From NCBI GenBank assembly GCA_035771165.1, contig JAWNZC010000116.1, positions 124,001-188,000 on the forward strand: 64,000 bases of DNA. The letters run 5' to 3'. This document shows, in pieces, positions 57,447 through 64,000 of the stretch. Position numbers and translations under genes: made by a program. The notes under the pieces were generated by a model, which worked only from the letters and a program-made list of their open reading frames with translations, did no database searches and was not told where the DNA came from. This DNA is from Paragorgia papillata. Taxonomy: Eukaryota > Cnidaria > Anthozoa > Scleralcyonacea > Coralliidae. The stretch's first letter is position 1; each line of letters opens with the position of its first letter.

Positions 57447-57508
57447 TTTGGGTTAGGATTGAGGTTAGGATTAGGGTTAGGATTGGGGTTGGGATCGGGA
57501 TTAGGGTG
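57447..57508 (+). repeat. Degenerate telomere-like repeat (TTAGGR)n
   Basis: Nine to ten hexamers of GGGTTAGGATTGAGGTTAGG type, including TTAGGG, TTAGGA and TTGGGG variants. This is an interstitial sequence resembling the animal telomere repeat. Confidence 0.75.
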
Positions 57509-57611
57509 TTGTCAGGGTCCAAGAATAACAAATTCGTGCCAGGATTACGTAGGATGGCGTAGGATCAACCTCGTACCCGGAGATAAGACCCTGGGTACGA
57601 GATTGGCGTAG

Positions 57612-57748
57612 GATGCGGCCGGCAAGTTCATGCAGGAAAACCGAAAAAAATGTCCTATAGCTTTGTTTCTCTTTGCGTTGTTGGAGCAATTGGGTGCAGA
57701 ACACCATGTCGTTCCATGCTTTCGTTTTTTGGTTGAAACTCGAGACAT
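57612..57748 (-). pseudogene. THAP-domain fragment
   Basis: Minus-strand translation from the ATG at 57748 reads WCSAPNCSNNAKRNKAIGHF followed by FRF. This is the C-x4-C start and the HxFP-like F-R-F segment of a THAP zinc-coordinating DNA-binding domain. The normal continuation, with Trp and C-x2-H, is missing. It is replaced by repeat sequence of the CTCGTACCCAGGG type. It is probably debris from a P-element-like or THAP-bearing transposon gene. Confidence 0.45.
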
Positions 57749-58149
57749 GTTTTCAATTATGATAATTAATTTTTTCGTTAATTCCTTTATAGGCGAATTT
57801 CAGGGTATTGCGCGCGCATCATCTTGCAAAGGAATTGACGGGCTCTTGGCGAGCTCCCCACAAAGTTATAAGGAATGGCAAACAGATAGCGAGCCAACAA
57901 GAGCAGAGTAACAGTGTAAACATCCAGAAACTGGGGCTATACGTTGGTGCAGACTCAAATTACACAAATTAAATAAATGTAATATGAGTCTGCACCACGT
58001 AACCCAGGGTGAGATCAATCTCGTCTTGGCGCTGACCAAAAGGATCGAAGGCTGGGAAGGAAGATCTTTCTTTCCGTTATTTATCTTTGTGACTATTTGT
58101 TTTATTTCAGAGGTTTTATTTATTAATTACTAATTGCACTGATATTTTA

Positions 58150-61100
58150 ATGGCTAGGCTACGGAAAGGAAATGTTGTACAAACCCCAGACACATATAAT
58201 TCGCCGTTTTCTTCACCAACTCCGCCCGAAAAAACGACAAGGTAAAGTGATGCATGGTTATACATCCGTACATGTTTATAACATGTACTGTAATAAATTA
58301 TAAATATTACACTTATTTTGATATCTACTTGGGCTAGACTTTTGTAGATTTCTCTTAAATGCTGGCTTTTAAAACTAGGGGCCAATAGACTTTAATTAAA
58401 ATTATTTTATGTGCATACAAATTAGCCCTTATGACCTCTTTATAAAGCAAAAAATCTTTTGAATTTTTCACATGAAAACGAGTTCTTATTAAAGGGCTAA
58501 TTTACTGCCATTTGCAAGCCACGATGTTAGGCTTACGATTTTTTTCATATTTGTTTACGTTTCAAAGTTGCAAGTTTCACCAGAAAATGTTGAACGTTTA
58601 AAAGCAAATCAATCAACTTGTCAATTGTACGCTCGGCAGTGGGTTGCCGAGCGTACAAAAATTGTGAAAATTTTGTATGCTTGGCAGTGGTGTCAAGAAT
58701 ACAAAAATTCTGAAAATTTTGTACGCTCAGCAGTGGGTTGCTAAGTGAACAAAAATTCTGAAAATTTTGTATGCTCGGCAGTGGTGCCAGTATTATTTAT
58801 TATTTTTATTATTTTTTTTTATTATTATTATTATTTATTATTTTTAATATTATTACTTAATAATTTACTATTTATTATGTGTTATTACTATTTATTGTTT
58901 ACTATTTATTATTCAACTATACGGTAGTTAATGTTTACCTAAATAATGACACAACTTTAAAATCTGGTTTTCATTTCATTCTTATCAACGATTAGAACAA
59001 TTAAAAAATTTCAGTTTTTTGGTGAATGAAAACACACAGCTGTTGGGTTTAATACCCTTCAGCAGGTAGTGTAATATGACTTTTTGGCATTGAAACAACA
59101 GCACGTACCGTAGCAGAAATACATGTAAATATTGTAGGTTTCTTGGGTCTGAATTTTTCTCTCTTTTAGGAGTATTGTGGAAATTCTTGGAGTGCTGGCC
59201 AAGAGGCTAGTGTTGTTTCTATTATTTGTTTACTGTATTGTATTGTTTCTGCTTTATGTAAGCTATTCCCTGAGGCACCAACTAGTTTATCTGAACTATC
59301 GTGAGTAAACTTTGTTGTTATTTGTATACTAAATATTATGTATCTCTTAATTATCTCATAAATAATTGCTGAGAAGCAGGAGGGGAAGAAAAGAAGGAAT
59401 CAGATTAAGAACATGCTTTTTAGTTTTACTTAATTGTGATTGACCCAGCTTTGATTCCTGTTCAATGCAGATTTAAGGTAATTTCACCAAAGAGGGCTGA
59501 TCATGGTAATTACTACTGTATATGATGATAATTGTCTTAAATGAAATTATAATGTATAGGTTTGTTGGTAAAGATTAGTTGATATTCTGATTGGTGAATT
59601 TGTTAACAATTAGGTCAGCCAGTTTCAGTGGGTGGGTTGATGGGCATTTATTGCTAATTTGGTTTGTGATTGTGAATGTAATGGTTAGTTGGTGAGTGCA
59701 ACACTGCAGTGTATAATGATTCATCAACTATTGGTGAGTACAGTCACTGTAATGGTTAATCGGTGACAGTGTGCAAATGCAATAGTTCGTGGATTGGTTG
59801 GTGAGTGAATTGTAATGGTTGGTTGGTGAATGAAATGTAATGGTTGGTTGGTGAGTGCAGTGTAATGGTTGGTTGGTGAGTGCAATGTAAATGGATGGTT
59901 GGTGAGTGCAATGTAATGGATGGTTGGTGAGTGCAATGTAAATGGATGGTTGGTGAGTGCAATGTAATGGTTGGTTGGTGAGTGCAATGTAAATGGATGG
60001 TTGGTGAGTGCAATGTAATGGATGGTTGGTGAGTGCAATGTAATGGTTGGTTGGTGAGTGCAGTGTAAATGGATGGTTGGTGAGTGCAATGTAATGGTTG
60101 GTTGGTGAGTACAATGTACAGTAATAGTTGGTGAGTACAATGTAATGGTTAGTAAGTACAATGTAGTGGTTGGTTGGTTTGTTGGTGAATGAAATGTTAT
60201 AGTTGGTGAGTGTAATGTAATGCTTAGTTGGTGAGTACAATGTACAGTAATAGTTGGTGAGTGCAATGTAATGGTTAGTAAGTGCAATGTAGTGCTTGGT
60301 TGGTTTGTTGGTGAATGAAATGTTATAGTTGATGATTGCATTTTGCAATGTAATGGATAGTTGGTTGGTTGGTGAGTACAGTATAATGGTTAGTTATTAG
60401 TTACTGTTTTTTGTTTTGTTTTGTTTTGTTTTTGTTTTTGAGGTTTGTTTGTTGTTGAACATTTGCATTTGATATCGTATTTTCTCATTTCAGTTGTAAA
60501 TCCCTTCGTGAATTATTCAGATCCTGAATCTCGTGGTATATCAAACACAAAAAATTTTTACATTCAAGGACAAGATGGAAAACTAGGAGTTTGGTAAGTA
60601 TTACATGTAAATGTTAAACTCAGCCATCTGACCAGCTTTAATTCTTTCCATTGATGGATTTTTACTGGGATGAGTATTGAGTAAAATACTCTGGCACTGG
60701 CATCAGTCTGACATTTAATCGTAACAACCAAACGATCGAGAAATGCTAAGTCAAAATAACTTTACCTTATCTTAAGCTCTTAAAGTGTATATATATATAT
60801 AATGAAGTATGTGTAACTAAGCTGAGAAAATTTTGTTGATAAATTCAGCATAGTTTAAAGTGTATATGAAAGCACAGTTATTAAATCAGTGGCGGACACT
60901 TGATGAAATATTTTGGGGGGGGGAGTGCTGAAGGCACGAGCCTTCTAGGGGGGTGTGGGGGCATGCCCTCCCAGAAAATTTTTTAAAATTTGGATCTCTG
61001 AAATGGCATTTGCAGCATTCTGAGAACACATTTTGTAAAAAATTTTAGGTTTTCAAAACACTATTTTAATGGTGCATTTTGTTATAAATCACATGCTAAG

Positions 61101-61718
61101 CATAAAAAAACAACATTTCAGAGAAAATATTCTAGATGATTATCTACATTTGTGAATGGAATTGTAAGGTGGTTTAATTAACACGCCAATGACAAGCCTT
61201 CAGAAGATCAGTGCTTCCAATTCAAACCAAGCCGATTCAGCAGCGGGTCTCTATCACAAGATTCTCTCGGGAAAATTTGTTATCTCCCTTTGCTTTCTTC
61301 ATCAGCTTTTGTCAATAATGCATGGATTAAGTAAGGCTATGCAAGAGACCAATGTCAAATGGCTAAACGTAGCCAACGAAATGGTGGCTGTAAGGAAGCT
61401 TCTTGTTGAGATTGAAACCAACGACATCATTGAATCCGCCAAAGAGCTATGTTCGACTGTGAACATTAAATCGCTTGGACCTGTGTTTGTTTAAAGTCAT
61501 GAGACAAATACACCTACATGCCCAGTTTCGTGTGACTTTGTTCGATAACTTCAACGATATTCCTAATTTTACAACAACTCATGCTGAAACGCCCATTTTG
61601 TATTACTTTGAGTGATATTTGTGTTTTCTGTTTTCAGGCATGTACATGCAGAAGGTTCATATGAAATTGATGACAGCAAACCTATTGTTTTATACATGCA
61701 TGGTAACGCGTACTCCAG
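58150..61718 (+). CDS. ABHD12: ABHD12-like alpha/beta hydrolase, 5' part (exons 1-4); continues past the window
   Basis: Exons: 58150-58241, 59170-59300, 60494-60593 and 61638-61718, with GT-AG borders and consistent phases. The first 135 residues include a short cytoplasmic N terminus ending PTPPEKTTR, one hydrophobic segment (about residues 40-60, LVLFLLFVYCIVLFLLYVSY), and the start of the hydrolase fold. The last part reads GKLGVWH and PIVLYMHGNAYSR, matching the ABHD12 strand and HGN oxyanion motif. ABHD12 is a membrane-anchored serine hydrolase that breaks down lysophosphatidylserine and related lipids, with the active site on the luminal side. The nucleophile elbow, Asp and His lie in exons beyond 61718 that I could not find before the right edge. 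ABHD12 versus ABHD12B cannot be decided. Confidence 0.85.
58628..58790. repeat. 48-bp compound-palindrome minisatellite, locus 4 (ABHD12 intron 1)
   Basis: Just over three units. The first hairpin, GTACGCTCGGCA...TGCCGAGCGTAC, is fully self-complementary in its stem. The spacer is AAAAATTCTGAAAATTTT. It is the reverse complement of the locus 2 family. A TTA-rich tract follows to about 58915. Confidence 0.93.
58795..58915. repeat. TTA-rich low-complexity tract
   Basis: Interrupted TTATTA and TTTATTA runs border the palindromic array, mirroring the AAT tract beside locus 2. Confidence 0.85.
59610..60390. repeat. Minisatellite of about 24 bp, GGTTGGTTGGTGAGTGCAATGTAAT, ABHD12 intron 2
   Basis: About thirty units of GTTGGTGAGTGCAATGTAAT with GGATGG or GGTTGG joins. 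Some higher-order alternation is visible (with or without an extra A before GGATGG). The frames of up to 206 aa on the minus strand are artefacts. Confidence 0.95.
60890..61110. repeat. Dispersed G/C-run repeat copy, ABHD12 intron 3
   Basis: GGGGGGGGGAGTGCTGAAGG and GCCCTCCCAGAAAATTTTTT, followed by TCTGAAATGGCATTTGCAGC, match the family described at 3540-3835. Confidence 0.6.
61168..61494 (+). pseudogene. hAT-type (DUF4371-like) transposase fragment, ABHD12 intron 3
   Basis: A 101-codon frame contains KFVISLCFLHQLLSIMHGLS and then LSKAMQETNVKWLNVANEMV. It resembles the helical region of hAT/ZMYM-type transposases, where an FxxxLxFxxxLLxxxxxLSxxLQ pattern is common. No catalytic residues are present. 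Its 3' end (ATTAAATCGCTTGGACCTG and onward) recurs inside the MITE at 8781-9125, so the two share an ancestor. It is a decayed piece. Confidence 0.45.
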
Positions 61719-62099
61719 GTGTGTTTTCTAATTATATCAGTTATAACATATGGCACTCAGTTTCTAATAGAAAAATTGATGGGTTTCGTAGAACATATTG
61801 TTATATTGGTTTCTGAGAGCTCGACATCCTACGACATTTACCAACTGCTCAGTATGCTTTTTGTTCGGACCGGTAAGTTTTTGCGGGACCAGTAAGTTTT
61901 GGTGGAAACATTTCTGAGTTGATTTGAATGCAAATAAAAGAGAACTAGGTATCTTTTTTCAAATATTCCGAACAATTAAATGTGTTGGAACATTACTGCT
62001 GGTTTTTAGTGCAAAGTTTTAAGGAAATTTGTAGTATTGGGATGAGTGGTGCAAATTCACACAATACATAGAGCGATAGATAGTGTAAACTTTTCGAGT

Positions 62100-62335
62100 G
62101 GTGGAACTTACCACTGGCTGGTGGTTATATGCATACTGTTTTCCGGCATGCAGATAACTGTCTGGTGGTTATATGCATACCATTCCCGTTTCCTGTTTTC
62201 TGACATGCAGATAACCAGCAGGTGGTTATATGCATACCGTTTTCCAGCTTGCAGATAACCGGCTGGTGGTTATATGCATACCGTTTTCAGGTATTCAAAT
62301 AACCGGCTGGTGGTTATATGGTTACCGTTTTCCGG
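62100..62335. repeat. Minisatellite of about 43 bp, CTGGTGGTTATATGCATACC units
   Basis: Five units of CTGGTGGTTATATGCATACCGTTTTC followed by a variable GGNATGCAGATAACCGG part. One unit has an extra CCCGTTTCCT. They follow exon 4 of ABHD12, downstream of its donor. Confidence 0.9.
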
Positions 62336-62617
62336 TGTAGGCGCGAATAAATATTAAAAGCTTTACATTCAGCTTATGGTCTGCTGTGTTGTGAGTTTTT
62401 AAGGGTGTTCGGACGTATTTCGTTGCTAGGCAACCGGTTGCTAAGGACATTACTTCCGGTCGGAGAAATCTTTTCACAAAAACATATTTTTGTACTTATA
62501 CACTGCAAAAAGGTATAACATGATAACAAAAAAAACCCGAAAAGAGCTGATTCCTTTGCTGTAGAATGTCGCTGGCAAAAACACTTAAAGAGTTGATTCA
62601 CTTGAAGAACTTCGCCA

Positions 62618-62797
62618 CATTTTCGCGCGCCACATTTTTGCGCGCCACATTTTCGCGCGCCACATTTTCGCGCGCCACATTTTCGCGCGCCACATTTTCG
62701 CGCGCCACCTTTTCGCGCGCCACAGTTTTGCGCGCCATATTTTTGCGCGCCACATTTTCGCGCGCCACATTTTTGCGCGCGCCACATTTTCGCGTTC
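62618..62797. repeat. 15-bp minisatellite CGCGCGCCACATTTT
   Basis: Twelve to thirteen nearly perfect units with T/C variation (TTTTCG or TTTTTG). Each carries a GCGCGC core, giving an unusually CpG-dense block in AT-rich DNA. Confidence 0.95.
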
Positions 62798-62904
62798 AAA
62801 TACGTTTAAATGCGGTTCAAATGTTCGACTTTTCGGTATACGGGGGGTAGAGGGGTTGGAGACATGGCTAATAGGTGTGACTGATCCTAGCCCAAATAGT
62901 TTGG

Positions 62905-63197
62905 TATGAAGTGTCATCAAAACAGCTTTCATAGGATTTGCATGCTAAAGTTGATTTTTGTTTTTCCCCCCACCCAGTTTTTTGAGTTGAACTATCAGAA
63001 AATGCAGTTCAAATTTTCCAAGCTGTCAACCCCCCTGTATGTTGAACCCCCTGTATGTTGAACCCCCCTGTATGTTGAGAGGTTGAAAATTTGAACCCAT
63101 CATTTTCTGATAGTTTGACATCTAGTCAACTCAAAAAAGAAAGAAAAAATCAACTTTAGCATGCAAATCCTACAGTAGCGTTTTCATGACACTTCAT
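62905..63197. mobile_element. Foldback element with nested CCCCCCTGTATGTTGAA triplication
   Basis: The arms TGAAGTGTCATCAAAAC and onward, including GATTTGCATGCTAAAGTTGA and ACTATCAGAAAATG, pair with the right half ending GTTTTCATGACACTTCA. The loop holds three tandem copies of CCCCCCTGTATGTTGA. Confidence 0.85.
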
Positions 63198-63615
63198 TGA
63201 TATTGATAAATTGATATTTGACATATCAAATATAAATGTCACAATGTCATAAATGTCACAGAAAATATGTCTCTGGATATTTTCTAGTAAAACAATCGCA
63301 TCCATGTAATAATTTACTGTACATTGGACATTATTTTTTTATTGGAAATTGCGTATTCATGCACTGACTAAATCGATTTTATGCCAAAGATAATTTTTGG
63401 CTACTTTTTTACAGAAATGCAAAGCATAGAATTGGGTTGTACAAGGTAGGGCACTTTGAAATCTATAGTTTGTAAGGTGGCCACTTGATATAATAAGTGA
63501 TATTATAAGTGATATTGGGCATTTCACTCGATTACATAGCATGTTCTAAGGATTTTGGGTGAAGGAAAATTCGAGTGTAGAATATATACATTTTAAGACC
63601 AAACCGGGACCAGTT

Positions 63616-64000
63616 GCGAAAAATGCAACTACACAGGCCTTCCGGCATTATAATCACTTATAATATACCCAATTCTCTCCTGGCATTACCACCTTATTAT
63701 ATATACAGAACTCGCGATCAAGCTCTCGGCAACGCCCTCCGTGGCTCAGTGGTCAAAGCATTGCACTAGAATCGCAAGGTCGTGGGTTCAATTCCTGCCG
63801 GAAGGCCTGTGTAGTTGCATTTTTCGCATCACTTATAATATACCCAATTCTCTCCTGGCATTACCACCTTATTATATATACAGAACTCGCGATCAGGCTC
63901 TCGGCAACGCCCTCCGTGGCTCAGTGGTCAGAGCATTGCACTAGAATCGCAAGGTCGTGGGTTCAATTCTTGCCGGAAGGCCTGTGTAGTTGCATTTTTC
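63616..64000. mobile_element. Tandem pair of tRNA-derived SINE-like units with terminal inverted repeats
   Basis: The first unit starts GCGAAAAATGCAACTACACA and ends with its complement at 63827; both ends carry the GGCCTTCCGG/CCGGAAGGCC stem. A tRNA-like core with A-box TGGCTCAGTGG and B-box GGTTCAATTCC lies inside (63739-63806). A second unit with a 175-bp period continues to the window edge, where it is cut. The anticodon-position triplet is AGA but the stem is imperfect. Confidence 0.75.

Noticed and set aside
59724..60348. Two frames of about 205 aa on the minus strand in ABHD12 intron 2
   Set aside because: They are translations of the TTGGTGAGTGCAATG minisatellite in two phases.
61719..61860. 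ABHD12 exon 5
   Set aside because: An acceptor-like TTCGTAG near 61790 is followed by a frame with no ABHD12 similarity (no GxxHR, no strand that fits), so the next exon is probably beyond the window.

Overview
This window looks like metazoan nuclear DNA, most likely from a cnidarian (anthozoan). Genes are split by many GT-AG introns, the proteins are animal families, and the sequence is AT-rich and crowded with foldback elements. Short interspersed motifs such as GACGAGTAAAATCGTCTGG are ones I associate with coral and anemone assemblies. That species-level guess is inference; an animal genome is secure.

Five protein genes can be assembled exon by exon. (1) 1372-18061, plus strand: a complete 13-exon FAM98 gene (402 aa, RGG-rich tail). 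(2) 18696-26524, minus strand: a two-exon voltage-gated K+ channel of the Shaw/Kv3 type (Kv-A, 504 aa). (3) 36326-44709, minus strand: a second two-exon Shaw-like channel (Kv-B, 531 aa). Its single intron sits at the same codon and phase, so the two are tandem paralogues. (4) 47480-54724, plus strand: a complete seven-exon glia maturation factor gene (141 aa). (5) 58150-61718 and beyond the right edge, plus strand: the first four exons of an ABHD12-type lipase. The genes are not a functional operon: FAM98 is an RNA-linked protein, the Kv genes control membrane excitability, GMF remodels Arp2/3 actin branches, and ABHD12 is a membrane lipid hydrolase.

The rest is mobile and repeated DNA: hAT-like non-autonomous elements with 8-bp target duplications, elements with TTAA ends, long foldbacks, tRNA-derived and 5S-derived SINE-like pieces, degraded fragments of transposase, THAP, ZAD-like and RNase H1-N/viroplasmin-like coding sequence, and many minisatellites. 

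The points most worth a second look are: a 48-bp compound-palindrome satellite family at four loci (1-401, 5538-5805, 17580-17820, 58628-58790) whose hairpin stems differ but stay complementary; unusual channel residues (Kv-A has Glu at the K5 position of S4; Kv-B has GYGE in place of GYGD; both lack the second proline of the S6 PxP motif); a pair of about 220-bp inverted repeats tightly flanking FAM98 exon 10; and a foldback element that seems to have captured a cysteine-rich exon (53505-53925).
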